From positions 59,104 through 123,103 of the forward strand of contig JBBEAZ010000017.1 of assembly GCA_040882565.1 (NCBI GenBank): a stretch of DNA of 64,000 nt. The letters run 5' to 3'. Numbering within the stretch: position 1 is the first letter of the stretch; each line of letters starts with the position of its first letter. The notes under the pieces are model-generated. The model had not been told where the DNA came from, made no database searches, and saw only the letters and a list, made by a program, of their open reading frames with translations. Below are positions 7,986 to 16,684 of the stretch, piece by piece. The position numbers and the translations under genes are program-made. Source of the stretch: CF-162 sp040882565. Its GTDB lineage: Bacteria > Chloroflexota > Dehalococcoidia > SM23-28-2 > RBG-16-64-32.

Positions 7986-9161
7986 CTATGTAAGCACCTT
8001 CAGCACCTTTGCGATCGCCGCCACATAGTCGTCGAGGTCCGACGTTGTCACGGTTGGGTGGACGAGCAGCGTGAAGAGCTCGCCGGCGAGGCGATCGGCG
8101 ACTGGGCAGAGATCGCCGCCAAGACCGGCGTCGCGGAAGACCGGCTGCTGTGGCAGCGGTGTAGGGTAGCGGCGCGAGATCGGCACGCCTTCGGCAGCGA
8201 CCGCGGCGACGAAGCCCGCTATGTCGATGCCGGATTCCGGCCGCAGCCCGCAGATGTATTTGTAGTAGCTGTGCAGCGCGTAATCCGCCACGAACGGCGG
8301 CTCGATCGCTTCCAGTTCGCCGAAGCGCTCGGAAAGGTAGGCGGCGTTGTCACGGCGCACGTCGAGGTAGTGGCCGAGCTGGCGGAGTTGTACGACGCCG
8401 GTCGCGGCCTGCATCGAGGTCATGCGGAAGTTGTAGCCCAGATCGAGGTGGTAGTACGCCCGTTCACCCTCAATCGGACCCTCGCCGTGGTGCCGGATGC
8501 GGCGCATGCGCTCCGCGAGGGGCTCATCGGCGGTGAGGATCGCGCCGCCCTCGCCGCCTGTCGTGATGATCTTGTCCTCCCAGAAGCTGAAGCAGCCGGC
8601 GACGCCTATCGTGCCCACCCTTTTGCCAACGTACTCAGCGCCCGGGGCCTGCGCTGCGTCTTCGATCACCGAAAGGCGGCGGGGCAGGGCGATGGTCATC
8701 AGCGCGTCCATGTCTGCCGGGTGGCCGTTCAGGTGCACCGCGATGATCGCCTTCGTGCGCTCCGTGACGCGCTCGCGGACGCTGTTTGGGTCCAGGCAGA
8801 ACGTGCGCTCGTCGACGTCGGCGAAGACCGGCGTCGCGCCCTGGTGGAGCACCGGTGTCGCCGAAGCGATGAAGGTGTGCGCGGGGACGATCACCTCGTC
8901 GCCAGAGCCGATGCCGAGGGCGGCTAGAGTGGTGTGAATCGCCGTCGTGCCGGAGCTGGTGGCGACGCAGTTGTCGGCGTGGTGCCAGGCGCCGAAGGCG
9001 CGCTCGAAATCGCGCACGTAGGAGCCGGTGATCTGGGTAAGGTGGCCGGAGCGGAGAGCCTCCGCGGCGGCTGCGCCGTCTTCGGGGCCGAGCAGCGGCC
9101 ACGGCGGAAAGGGCGCGGTGCGGGTCTTAGGCCCGCCGTCGATCGCGAGCTTCTCGGCCAT
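7986..9161 (-). CDS. DegT/DnrJ/EryC1/StrS aminotransferase
   Basis: PLP-dependent sugar aminotransferase family, 391 residues starting MAEKLAIDGGPKTRT. Visible signatures are the cofactor-binding GTTAIHTTLAALGIG, the EDAAQAPGAEY strand that carries the pyridine-nitrogen Asp, and the lysine in SFWEDKIITTGGEGG that forms the Schiff base. Members make amino sugars for surface polysaccharides or antibiotics, or act as dehydratases or regulators; no sugar nucleotide genes lie nearby. The start at 9161 is chosen from the conserved N-terminus and from TATACT lying six bases upstream without a Shine-Dalgarno. Confidence 0.9.
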   Translation of the reverse strand: MAEKLAIDGGPKTRTAPFPPWPLLGPEDGAAAAEALRSGHLTQITGSYVRDFERAFGAWHHADNCVATSSGTTAIHTTLAALGIGSGDEVIVPAHTFIASATPVLHQGATPVFADVDERTFCLDPNSVRERVTERTKAIIAVHLNGHPADMDALMTIALPRRLSVIEDAAQAPGAEYVGKRVGTIGVAGCFSFWEDKIITTGGEGGAILTADEPLAERMRRIRHHGEGPIEGERAYYHLDLGYNFRMTSMQAATGVVQLRQLGHYLDVRRDNAAYLSERFGELEAIEPPFVADYALHSYYKYICGLRPESGIDIAGFVAAVAAEGVPISRRYPTPLPQQPVFRDAGLGGDLCPVADRLAGELFTLLVHPTVTTSDLDDYVAAIAKVLKVLT

Positions 9162-9248
9162 GCCGGAAGTATAGAGCACCGCCACGAGCCGGGGGTGGAT
9201 GCGCCCACGCTCCCGTGCTCTAATGCTCCGGACGAAAGGAGGGTTCCA

Positions 9249-10043
9249 ATGGACCTTGGAATTAGCGGGCGTGTCGCCCTGGTCACCGGCGCCGGGCGTG
9301 GAATCGGCGCCGAGATCTGCCGGACGCTGGCTGCGGACGGCGTGCGCATAGCGGTGAATGACCTCTTCCAGGAGCGCGCGGACGAAGCCGCCGCCGAGAT
9401 CCGTGCTTCTGGCGGCGACGCGTTCGGTGTGGCGGCTGACGTCACGGACCTGGCCTCGGTCGAGGCTGCCGTGCAGCGGGTCGAGGCGGAAATGGGGACG
9501 ATTGACATCCTCGTCAACAACGCCGGCATCCCGGCGACGACGACACAGGACGCCGTTCCTTCAACGGGCGGCTTCTTCGCCGGTAGCGACCGCGAGGCCT
9601 GGGATAGGACGATGGGCCTGATCACCTACGGCGTGTTGAACTGCAGCCGCGCCGTAATCGGCGGGATGCAGGAGCGGCGATGGGGCCGTATCGTCAGCAT
9701 CATCTCTGACGCCGGCCGGGTGGGTGAGCCGAGGCTCGTCGCCTACTCGATGGCGAAGGCAGGTGTCGTCGGATTCACGAAGGCATTGGCCAAGGAGTCG
9801 GGCCGCTTCGCGGTAACAGTGAACTGCGTCTCTCCGGCGACCACCGCTACCGACGCCACACGCGAGTGGATCGACGCCCAGGGTGAGGCGATCATGCGCG
9901 GATATCCGCTGGCCAAAGGGCTCGGGAGGCTCGGGCTGCCGTCGGACATCGCTTCCGCAGTGGCGTTCCTGGCGTCCGCTCGGGCCGAGTGGATCACGGG
10001 GCAGGTGCTGAGCGTTAACGGTGGCTATTCAATGGTCGGTTGA
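9249..10043 (+). CDS. SDR family oxidoreductase, FabG-like
   Basis: 264-residue short-chain dehydrogenase. TGAGRGIG at residues 13-20, NNAG at 90-93, catalytic Ser near 150-153, Tyr166 and Lys170 in YSMAK, and the C-terminal ITGQVLSVNGG segment are all present. A clear AAAGGAGG Shine-Dalgarno precedes the ATG at 9249; the longer upstream frame is non-coding. Similar to 3-oxoacyl-ACP reductases, but a stand-alone gene of this type more often acts on 3-hydroxyacyl-CoA or alcohols. Only distantly similar to the SDR at 62-835. Confidence 0.93.
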   Translation: MDLGISGRVALVTGAGRGIGAEICRTLAADGVRIAVNDLFQERADEAAAEIRASGGDAFGVAADVTDLASVEAAVQRVEAEMGTIDILVNNAGIPATTTQDAVPSTGGFFAGSDREAWDRTMGLITYGVLNCSRAVIGGMQERRWGRIVSIISDAGRVGEPRLVAYSMAKAGVVGFTKALAKESGRFAVTVNCVSPATTATDATREWIDAQGEAIMRGYPLAKGLGRLGLPSDIASAVAFLASARAEWITGQVLSVNGGYSMVG

Positions 10044-10112
10044 CCACCATACCTGTACCAATCCTCAACTTTCGCCCTCCGTTTCCCGTCCCGCCTGTAA
10101 CGACGATATCTG

Positions 10113-11732
10113 ATGGGCGTCTCAGGTTATGTACTTACTCTCTTCATCAGGGTGAAGATGGGGGCAGCCAACCACGTGACAATTTCACAGCTGAGGACGA
10201 AGGAGACGGCGGAGGTATTGATCTGGGTCGCGGTCACGGTCGCAATTGGCGGCCTTGTCGTAGCCGACGGAGATGTGCCTAGCGCCTTCACCTCGGCCTT
10301 TTTTATACCGATCGTATTCGCCGCATACCGTTACCAGCTCGCCTTCGGCGTGACGCTGGCCGCATTCGCATCTCTGTTTAGCAGCCCGGCGATGGCTGTC
10401 TTCGGCGTCGGCATGGACGATTCCGTGATGCCCGTGCTCTGGCTGGGCTGGCCCGCCGTCTACCTCTTTGGCGCCGTCAGCATCAACCAGTGGGCTCGCA
10501 TCCAACAGCAGCGGACTCACCTCGATGAGACCGAGCACAACCTGAACGACCTGAGCGACCGCAACGAGCGGCGCGAACGCGAACTGGAGACGCTTTCAGC
10601 GATCCACACAGCGATCATGTCGGGTGGTGACGAGCCGATGGTCGTCGAAGAGATCACGCGGCGCGTCGCCGAGACCTGCGACGCCAAAATCTGCTCGATA
10701 ACGATTCCGATGGGTACTCAGCGCCAGAAGCCTCTCCTGCCCGTCGGCTTCAGCGAAGACGTCTTTCGTAAGGTTTTCCCAGAAGGCGCTCCCTTCGGCG
10801 AGGGCGTCGACGGCTGGGCGATCCTCCATCGCAAAGCGACTTCCACCCGAAACGTCTTCGAGGACCCGCGGTACGACCGGATGCGTGACTTTGCGGCGTT
10901 CGCCGGGTTCGTCTCAGCCGCTGCCGCGCCCGTTCAGCTGGACGAGAACGTCTACGGCGCGCTGATGATCTGCTACCCGGACGAGCGCGATCTCTCCGGC
11001 GAGGAGCTGATCCGCCTGGAGCGACTCGCCCGCCAGACCGAGATCGCGATTCGCAGCGTCAGGCAGCGCGAGTCGCTCTCTCGCTTTGCCTTCGAAACGG
11101 CGCTGGCCTTGACCGAGGCGATCGAGAGCCGTGACCCCTACACCGGCGGCCACTGCCGGCGCCTCGCGGAGTACGCCGCGCTCGCCGCCAAAGAGATCGA
11201 TCTCCCAAGTCATGACATCGAAGTGGTGCGCCTGGGTGCCGCTCTCCACGACATGGGCAAGATCGTCGTGCCCGACTCGATTCTCAAGAAGCCGGACCGT
11301 CTGACCCCCGAGGAATACGCGATCGTCAAGCAGCACTGCTACTCCGGCGGCCAGATCTGCAAGCGCGTGGGCTTCCTGATGGACGCCTACCCGATCGTCT
11401 ACCACCACCACGAGCGCTGGGATGGCCGTGGCTACCCGGACGGCGTCAGCGGCGAGCGGATTCCCATTGGAGCGCGGATCGTCGCCGTGATGGACGCCTA
11501 CGACGCGATGACGACCGACCGGCCCTACCGCAGCGCGATGTCGTTCGACGAGGCGATCGCGATTCTTCGCGATGGCGGCGGGAGCCAGTGGGACCCGAAG
11601 ATCGTCGACATCTTCCTCGGCATGCTGATGGCACGCCCGGAGCTGCGCGGTGAGGATGCTTTCAGCGACCACGACGGGCTCGCGTTGCCGGGGCACAGCC
11701 ACGTTAGGCAGCCTGAAGAAGTCTCTGGCTAG
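10113..11732 (+). CDS. Membrane GAF/HD-GYP domain protein, predicted c-di-GMP phosphodiesterase
   Basis: 539 residues. Order of parts: an N-terminal sensor of three or four membrane helices (about residues 30-130), a charged coiled coil (130-165), a GAF domain (about 165-320) and an HD-GYP domain (about 330-515). The HD-GYP core is intact: HDMGK for the metal site, HHERWDGRGYP with the GYP motif, and DAYDAMTTDRPYR. HD-GYP enzymes hydrolyse cyclic di-GMP. The first ATG is at 10113; a second at 10158 follows an AGGGTGA-like site and would give 524 residues without changing any domain. No diguanylate cyclase occurs in this window. Confidence 0.9.
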   Translation: MGVSGYVLTLFIRVKMGAANHVTISQLRTKETAEVLIWVAVTVAIGGLVVADGDVPSAFTSAFFIPIVFAAYRYQLAFGVTLAAFASLFSSPAMAVFGVGMDDSVMPVLWLGWPAVYLFGAVSINQWARIQQQRTHLDETEHNLNDLSDRNERRERELETLSAIHTAIMSGGDEPMVVEEITRRVAETCDAKICSITIPMGTQRQKPLLPVGFSEDVFRKVFPEGAPFGEGVDGWAILHRKATSTRNVFEDPRYDRMRDFAAFAGFVSAAAAPVQLDENVYGALMICYPDERDLSGEELIRLERLARQTEIAIRSVRQRESLSRFAFETALALTEAIESRDPYTGGHCRRLAEYAALAAKEIDLPSHDIEVVRLGAALHDMGKIVVPDSILKKPDRLTPEEYAIVKQHCYSGGQICKRVGFLMDAYPIVYHHHERWDGRGYPDGVSGERIPIGARIVAVMDAYDAMTTDRPYRSAMSFDEAIAILRDGGGSQWDPKIVDIFLGMLMARPELRGEDAFSDHDGLALPGHSHVRQPEEVSG

Positions 11733-11761
11733 AGTGCGACGCCGGTCGCCGCCACCCCATT

Positions 11762-11826
11762 GAAATAGTGGGTGTCGGGGGGACACCCCCCGAACCCCCC
11801 AGCAGCGGCCCCGCTGCACCTTCGCG
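11762..11826. repeat. GC-rich interspersed repeat, copy a
   Basis: Noncoding unit with a self-complementary core GGGGGGACACCCCCCGAAC followed by a CAGCGGCCCCGCTG hairpin and the tail CACCTTCGCG. The same layout recurs at 19676-19740. It lies between the HD-GYP gene and dinB, a gap of 235 bases with no convincing gene. Confidence 0.6.
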
Positions 11827-11869
11827 TTAGCCCCCACCAGCTCGCTCCGCGAGATGCGCGCCAGGCCAC

Positions 11870-11934
11870 CCAGTAGGTCTGGGTTGGCGGAGGTACTCCA
11901 AGAATCCGACAGGGGCTCCGCTGCACCTTCGCGT
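11870..11934. repeat. GC-rich interspersed repeat, degenerate copy b
   Basis: Diverged second unit about 108 bases after copy a. It keeps the tail GCTGCACCTTCGCG exactly and the spacing, while the G/C palindromic core has decayed. Confidence 0.45.
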
Positions 11935-11967
11935 CGTGCTGCCGCTGGCCCCGCGGGACGGTGTGCT

Positions 11968-13029
11968 TCAGCCGAAGAGCTTGAGCTGCTCCTTGGGGTC
12001 CTCCTCCAGTTTGCTGCACTGGATGCCGATCAAGCGGAAATGGTCGCCGCTGCGCACGGCTTTGTCGAGTAGCGCCTCGGCCTCCCCATAGACGGCGTCG
12101 GTGTCGTCTGTCGGCTCCTGACGCGTGGCCTGGCGCGTGATCGTTGTGAAGTTGCGGTAGCGAAGCTTGAGGGCGATGGTCCTGGCGCGCGAACCGTGCC
12201 TGCGCAGGCGGTCGCCGACTTCCTCGGCGATCCGCCGCAGCTCCTGCCGCAGCTCCGGGCCGTCCAGCAGGTCTCGAGCGAACGTCGTCTCGGCGCCGAT
12301 CGACTTGCGCTCGTAATCAGTGGTTACGGGCCGGTCGTCGCGGCCACAGGCCATCTCGTGCACCTCGCGGCCGCGCGAGCCGAGGACGGACTCGAGCCGC
12401 TCCGCCGTCGTCGCCGCGATGTCGCCGATTGTGCGGAAGCCGGAGTCAAGAAGGACGGATTCGGACTTTGGGCCGATGCCCCAGAGGGCGCGGACGGGAA
12501 GCGGCGCGAGGAATCGCGCCTCGTGTCCCGGTGGCACGAGGACCAGGCCGTTTGGCTTCTCCATGTCGGAGGCGATCTTGGCCACGGTCTTGTTTGTGCC
12601 TATGCCGATCGAGATCGTGAGGCCGGTCTGCTTCTTGACCTGTGTCTTCAAGTAGATGGCTAGCGACTGAGCGCCGCCGTGGAACTTCTCGCGCCCGGTG
12701 ACATCGAGAAACGCCTCATCGAGAGAAAGCGGCTCGACCAGCGGCGTCAGCTGGCGGAAGATCGCCATCACCTGCTTCGAAACCTCGCCGTAGCGCTCGA
12801 AGCGTGGCGAGACGCGGGTGGCGTCGGGGCAGAGGCGCACGGCGCGGCTCATCGGCATCGCCGAACGGATGCCGAACTTCCGCGCTTCGTACGAGGCTGC
12901 CGCTACCACACCGCGGCTCTCCGGCGACCCACCGACGACGACGGGCTTACCGCGGAGGTCCGGGTTGTCGAGCTGCTCCACCGATGCGTAGAAAGCGTCG
13001 AGGTCCGCGTGGATGATCGCACGTGCCAT
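11968..13029 (-). CDS. dinB: DNA polymerase IV (Y family)
   Basis: Translesion DNA polymerase, 353 residues. Catalytic carboxylates are visible in HADLDAFYASVE near the N-terminus and SLDEAFLDVT near residue 105; the helix-hairpin-helix segment LWGIGPKSESVL and the little-finger domain follow. The C-terminus QLKLFG resembles a beta-clamp binding motif. The family begins at MARAIIHADLDAFYA, so I start at 13029; TATCAT lies nine bases upstream with no Shine-Dalgarno. Divergent from the LOG-like gene, sharing an 80-base intergenic region. Confidence 0.95.
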   Translation of the reverse strand: MARAIIHADLDAFYASVEQLDNPDLRGKPVVVGGSPESRGVVAAASYEARKFGIRSAMPMSRAVRLCPDATRVSPRFERYGEVSKQVMAIFRQLTPLVEPLSLDEAFLDVTGREKFHGGAQSLAIYLKTQVKKQTGLTISIGIGTNKTVAKIASDMEKPNGLVLVPPGHEARFLAPLPVRALWGIGPKSESVLLDSGFRTIGDIAATTAERLESVLGSRGREVHEMACGRDDRPVTTDYERKSIGAETTFARDLLDGPELRQELRRIAEEVGDRLRRHGSRARTIALKLRYRNFTTITRQATRQEPTDDTDAVYGEAEALLDKAVRSGDHFRLIGIQCSKLEEDPKEQLKLFG

Positions 13030-13109
13030 CGCGAGACAATGATATGCGCTGGCGGCCCCCGCCAAACCCGGGCGTGACACTTCTGTTGCAGACGCGGTGG
13101 TAGACTCGA

Positions 13110-14168
13110 ATGAGGCAGATGGTGCAACCGCAGACGCGCCGGCGACGGCCGTATACGACAGGAGATCCGGCGCTCGACGAGAAGGTAGCGCAACTGGTCA
13201 CGGAGCTGGGATCCGTGAGGGACGCGGACCTCGTCCAGGAGATGATCATCACTTCGCTGCGGCTGGTACGCGGCGGTGCGGACCGGGGCGAAACGAAGCT
13301 AGTAAACGCGGCGCTTAAGGAGTTCGCCTACTCCTTCAAGGTATTCCAGAAGTGGCGGAAGTTTCGCAAGGTCTCGATCTTCGGCTCGGCGCGAACGACG
13401 CAGGAAGAGCCCGTGTACGACTACACCCGCCGCTTCGCGCGCGCTATGTCCGAGGCGAACTGGATGGTGATCACGGGGGCCGGCCCGGGCATCATGGCGG
13501 CGGGCCACGAGGGTGCCGGCGCCGAGAAGAGCTTCGGCGCTTCGATCCGCCTGCCGCTGGAATCGGAGCCGAACCTCTTCATCCAGGGCAACACCAAGCT
13601 GATCAACTTCAAGTACTTCTTCACACGCAAGGTCACATTCATCAAAGAGTCAGACGCCTTCGCCCTCCTGCCCGGCGGCTTCGGGACCCTCGACGAGACG
13701 TACGAGTTGCTGACCCTGATGCAGACGGGCAAGAGCGACCTTCACCCGATCGTCCTTCTCGAGGAGCCGGGCAGCACGTTCTGGAGCGACTGGCTGAACT
13801 TCACCAAGGAGCAACTCCTCGGCCGCAACCTGATCTCGCCTGACGACCTGAACTTGATCTACCACGCGCGCAGCATCAAAGAGGCTGTGGCGGAGATCAC
13901 CGGCTTCTACCGCAATTATCAATCGCAACGCTGGCTGGGAGGCGAGCTAATCATCCGCCTCCAACGGCTGCCGCCGGCACAGAAGATCGAAGAGCTCGGG
14001 CGGGCCTTCGCCGACATCCTCGGATCGCATGGCCTTGTCGCGGTCGAAGCGTCCCCGAAGGAGATCGAAGAGAACGACGAGCTGGCGTGCAAGCGACTGT
14101 CTGCGGACTTCAACCAGACCAGCGTCGGGCGCCTGCGCAAGCTGATCGACGCTCTGAACGAGTACTGA
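13110..14168 (+). CDS. LOG family/TIGR00730 Rossmann-fold nucleotide hydrolase
   Basis: 352 residues with the LOG signature PGGFGTLDE near residue 188 preceded by ITGAGPGIMAAGHEGA. This family (formerly called lysine decarboxylase-like) removes ribose phosphate from nucleoside monophosphates. The long N- and C-terminal extensions resemble the larger bacterial members rather than the 200-residue cytokinin-activating type. The start may be 13110 or 13119; TAGACT at 13101-13106 suggests a very short leader. A 7-bp stem-loop at 14183-14202 may terminate it. Confidence 0.85.
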   Translation: MRQMVQPQTRRRRPYTTGDPALDEKVAQLVTELGSVRDADLVQEMIITSLRLVRGGADRGETKLVNAALKEFAYSFKVFQKWRKFRKVSIFGSARTTQEEPVYDYTRRFARAMSEANWMVITGAGPGIMAAGHEGAGAEKSFGASIRLPLESEPNLFIQGNTKLINFKYFFTRKVTFIKESDAFALLPGGFGTLDETYELLTLMQTGKSDLHPIVLLEEPGSTFWSDWLNFTKEQLLGRNLISPDDLNLIYHARSIKEAVAEITGFYRNYQSQRWLGGELIIRLQRLPPAQKIEELGRAFADILGSHGLVAVEASPKEIEENDELACKRLSADFNQTSVGRLRKLIDALNEY

Positions 14169-14282
14169 TCAGATACGGAGGAGTGACCCGTGGGAGGGTC
14201 ACGTTCGGGTTCCGTAGACGTGAAATCGGCCCTTAATCTGGGCAAATCTGCCGGTTTGGCCGAAAATCGTATCTCGTACGTG

Positions 14283-14310
14283 TTGACTTACGTTATCCGG
14301 ACGCTATGCT
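14283..14310 (+). promoter_or_regulatory. Sigma-70-type promoter of the DUF5679 gene
   Basis: TTGACT at 14283-14288 and TATGCT at 14305-14310 with a 16-base spacer. The expected transcription start near 14317 leaves a leader of about 45 bases with an AAGGAGG site in front of the small gene at 14362. Confidence 0.75.
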
Positions 14311-14361
14311 TATGCGCAACGGACAAGCCCAAACGTACCCCGTACGGGGCAAGGAGGAGTA

Positions 14362-14502
14362 ATGGAAGGCTACTGTCTGAAGTGCCGGACGAAGCGCGAG
14401 ATGCAGAACGCGACCTCGGTCACGCTCAAGAACGGACGACCTGCAACACAGGGCATCTGCCCGGTGTGCGGAACCAAGATCACCCGCATCGGCAAGGCAT
14501 AG
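14362..14502 (+). CDS. DUF5679-type zinc-ribbon small protein (46 aa)
   Basis: 46-residue protein opening MEGYCLKCRTKREM and closing with CPVCGTKITRIGKA. The two CxxC knuckles (Cys5/Cys8 and a second pair near the end) should bind one zinc. It matches what I know of DUF5679 proteins, which also occur fused behind topoisomerase-type domains. An AAGGAGG Shine-Dalgarno precedes the ATG, with a good promoter upstream and a terminator directly downstream, so this is a strongly expressed monocistronic gene. Molecular role unknown; nucleic-acid binding is an inference from the zinc ribbon. Confidence 0.85.
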   Translation: MEGYCLKCRTKREMQNATSVTLKNGRPATQGICPVCGTKITRIGKA

Positions 14503-14520
14503 ACCACCAACCAGGATTCA

Positions 14521-14552
14521 AGCCCCGCCAATCGGCGGGGCTAACTCTTTTC
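14521..14552 (+). terminator. Rho-independent terminator of the DUF5679 gene
   Basis: 9-bp perfect stem AGCCCCGCC/GGCGGGGCT with an AATC loop, followed by AACTCTTTT. Lies 19 bases after the stop codon. Confidence 0.9.
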
Positions 14553-14556
14553 TCGG

Positions 14557-15414
14557 ATGCTTGACCGCGTCGATCGCATACTGGTTGCGGTTCGTGACCG
14601 CGCCGCTGCTGCCGACACGTTCCGCGCGCTCCTCGGGGCCGAGAAGGTCCGCGAGGACGACGTCCCTTGCTACGCCGCAAAGCGAGTCGTTGTACGGGCC
14701 GGCATCAGCGAGTTCGACCTGATGGAGCCGGCCGGCCCGGGCGCGCTCGCGGATCACCTGGAAGCGCGCGGTGAGGGCATATTCGGCGCGGGATTCTCTA
14801 CGCCGGACCTCGCCGGCGTCTCGCGTCGCCTGGACGATGCCGGGCTCCACTTCTCGGAGGAAGGCAGCGACGTCTTCGTCGAGCCCGACCAAACGCTGGG
14901 TATGCGCACGGCCCTACGGGCAACCGACGATGCGCGCGAGCCCACCGGCCATATTTCGTACCTCTACGAAATTACCCACATCGTCGACGACCACGAGCGA
15001 GCATCCGAGTTCTACGCGAACATCTTCGGGCTCGACCAATCACGGTTTGCGCCGATCCACAGCGAGATGTATGGCTACGGCGGCACGTTGACCCTCTTCG
15101 ACCCACCCGATCGCCTCGACCGGATCGAGCTGACACAGATCACGGAGCCCGCACGGGCGATGGGTCGCTTCTATGCGAGGCGCGGACCGTCGCTCTACAT
15201 GTGCTTCGTGGAAACGCCGGACGTCACGCCGATCAGGGAGCGCCTGGACGCCAGTGGCGGCCGCTACGAGCCGACGGGCGACTTCCCGGGCGCGGGCCTC
15301 TTCATCCACCCGTCAGCCCTGCACGGCGTCCTGATGGGCGTCAGCCTGACGAACGTTGCCTGGCGCTGGTCCGGTCGCCCCGAACTGGCTCCGAAGCGCC
15401 CAGCCACCGCCTAG
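14557..15414 (+). CDS. Two-domain VOC (glyoxalase-fold) protein
   Basis: 285 residues built of two vicinal-oxygen-chelate modules (about 1-125 and 130-270), as in extradiol dioxygenases and 4-hydroxyphenylpyruvate dioxygenases. The second module starts YEITHIVDDHERASEFYANIFG, whose His is the usual first metal ligand; the matching first-module segment DRVDRILVAVRD lacks that His. Substrate not deducible. The start sits just behind the preceding terminator. The stop codon overlaps that of the convergent histidine kinase in the palindrome CTAG. Confidence 0.8.
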   Translation: MLDRVDRILVAVRDRAAAADTFRALLGAEKVREDDVPCYAAKRVVVRAGISEFDLMEPAGPGALADHLEARGEGIFGAGFSTPDLAGVSRRLDDAGLHFSEEGSDVFVEPDQTLGMRTALRATDDAREPTGHISYLYEITHIVDDHERASEFYANIFGLDQSRFAPIHSEMYGYGGTLTLFDPPDRLDRIELTQITEPARAMGRFYARRGPSLYMCFVETPDVTPIRERLDASGGRYEPTGDFPGAGLFIHPSALHGVLMGVSLTNVAWRWSGRPELAPKRPATA

Positions 15415-16682
15415 GCTGGGTCGATCGATGGCAGGTCGACCGTGACGGTCGTTCCGGCACCTTCGACGCTCTCGACATCAATCGTGCCGCCATGGGCGTC
15501 TGTGATCCACTTCGCGATCGCTAGGCCAAGCCCGGTGCCGCCCATCTCGCGGGAGCGCGCCTTGTCGACGCGATAGAAGCGGTCGAGGACGTGGGGCACA
15601 TCTGCGGCCGGGATCCCGCGGCCGGTGTCAGCGATGCTCATGCGCACGCGCGAGTCACTCCGCCACACTTTGACCGTGACGTGCCCGTCTTCGTTCGTGT
15701 ACTTGAGCGAGTTGTCGAGTAGGATTAGCAGCAGTTCTCGCAGCCGCTGCTCATCACCCCGGACATGGATACCCTCGGTGTTTTCGTATGCGAGCGAGAT
15801 GCGCTTGCCTTCGGCAAGCACGCGCGCCTCGCGTACGACGTCGCCGGCGACCCGGGACAGGTCGACGTCTTGGTGGACGAACGGTAACTCGCGGACATCG
15901 GCCCTGGCCAGGGTCAGCATCTGGCCGACGAGATAGGAGAGGTGGTCCGTTTCGCTGATAATGTCGTCGAGCGATTCCTTGTCGGCGTCCGGCGCCCCGC
16001 TGCCACGCTTTATCACTTCCGCGTTGGCGCGGATGAGGGAGAGCGGGGTGCGCAGCTCGTGCGAAGCGTCGGCGACGAACGTGCGCTGGGCGTCCATCGA
16101 GCGCTGGATCGGGCGGAGAGCGCGTCCGGAAAGCCAGTAGCCGCCGACGCCTGCCAGGACGAGCCCGCCGACGCCGCCGGCGATGAGGAAGAAGACGAGC
16201 CGGCGGAGCGCCTGCTGCTCGGGCTCGACGCTACGGGCAACGGTCATGAAGTTGCCAGCGCCGAGCGGATCCACGCGCATGCGAACGTTCTCGCCGTCGC
16301 TGGTGGTGGACGTGATGGTCGCGGGGCCGTCCTTCGTCTCGTCGACCAGGACCTCGTAGTCCGGGATCACGATCTCTTCGAAGCCTGACGTCTGAAGCTG
16401 TTCGCCATCCGGGCGAACAATCGCCGCTGAATACCCACCGGCGCCCAGGAGACGCGCGGCGAACTCGAATTGCCTGACGTCGATGCTCTGGCCGCCGAAC
16501 GGCCCGAACTGCTGGATGAGGGCGCTCTGCAAGCGTTCGTTGCGCACCTTAAGGTCTTCATTGACCTGGTCGTAGAGTGACGCCCTCGTCGAGAAGAACA
16601 CCGCGCCGCCGATGACGACCAGAATCACCGCGAACACGACCGCGAACCAAAGGGTGAGCCGCCAGCGAGCTGCGTTAAACAT
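15411..16682 (-). CDS. Sensor histidine kinase of an OmpR-type two-component system
   Basis: 423 residues. Transmembrane helix 1 lies near residues 11-31, an extracytoplasmic sensor of about 120 residues follows, and helix 2 lies near 158-180. A dimerisation domain carries the phospho-accepting His in VADASHELRTPL, and the ATPase domain has the N box LLDNSLKYT, G1 DTGRGIP and G2 GGTGLGLAI. It lies two bases downstream of the response regulator stop, so the pair forms an operon. The likely target is the divergent secreted protein gene at 17523, judged from position only. Confidence 0.93.
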   Translation of the reverse strand: MFNAARWRLTLWFAVVFAVILVVIGGAVFFSTRASLYDQVNEDLKVRNERLQSALIQQFGPFGGQSIDVRQFEFAARLLGAGGYSAAIVRPDGEQLQTSGFEEIVIPDYEVLVDETKDGPATITSTTSDGENVRMRVDPLGAGNFMTVARSVEPEQQALRRLVFFLIAGGVGGLVLAGVGGYWLSGRALRPIQRSMDAQRTFVADASHELRTPLSLIRANAEVIKRGSGAPDADKESLDDIISETDHLSYLVGQMLTLARADVRELPFVHQDVDLSRVAGDVVREARVLAEGKRISLAYENTEGIHVRGDEQRLRELLLILLDNSLKYTNEDGHVTVKVWRSDSRVRMSIADTGRGIPAADVPHVLDRFYRVDKARSREMGGTGLGLAIAKWITDAHGGTIDVESVEGAGTTVTVDLPSIDPA

Positions 16683-16684
16683 GC

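Noticed and set aside
7788..8927. Long + strand open frame of 379 codons opposite the DegT gene
   Set aside because: It is the antisense shadow of a clearly recognised aminotransferase; high GC keeps the opposite frames open.
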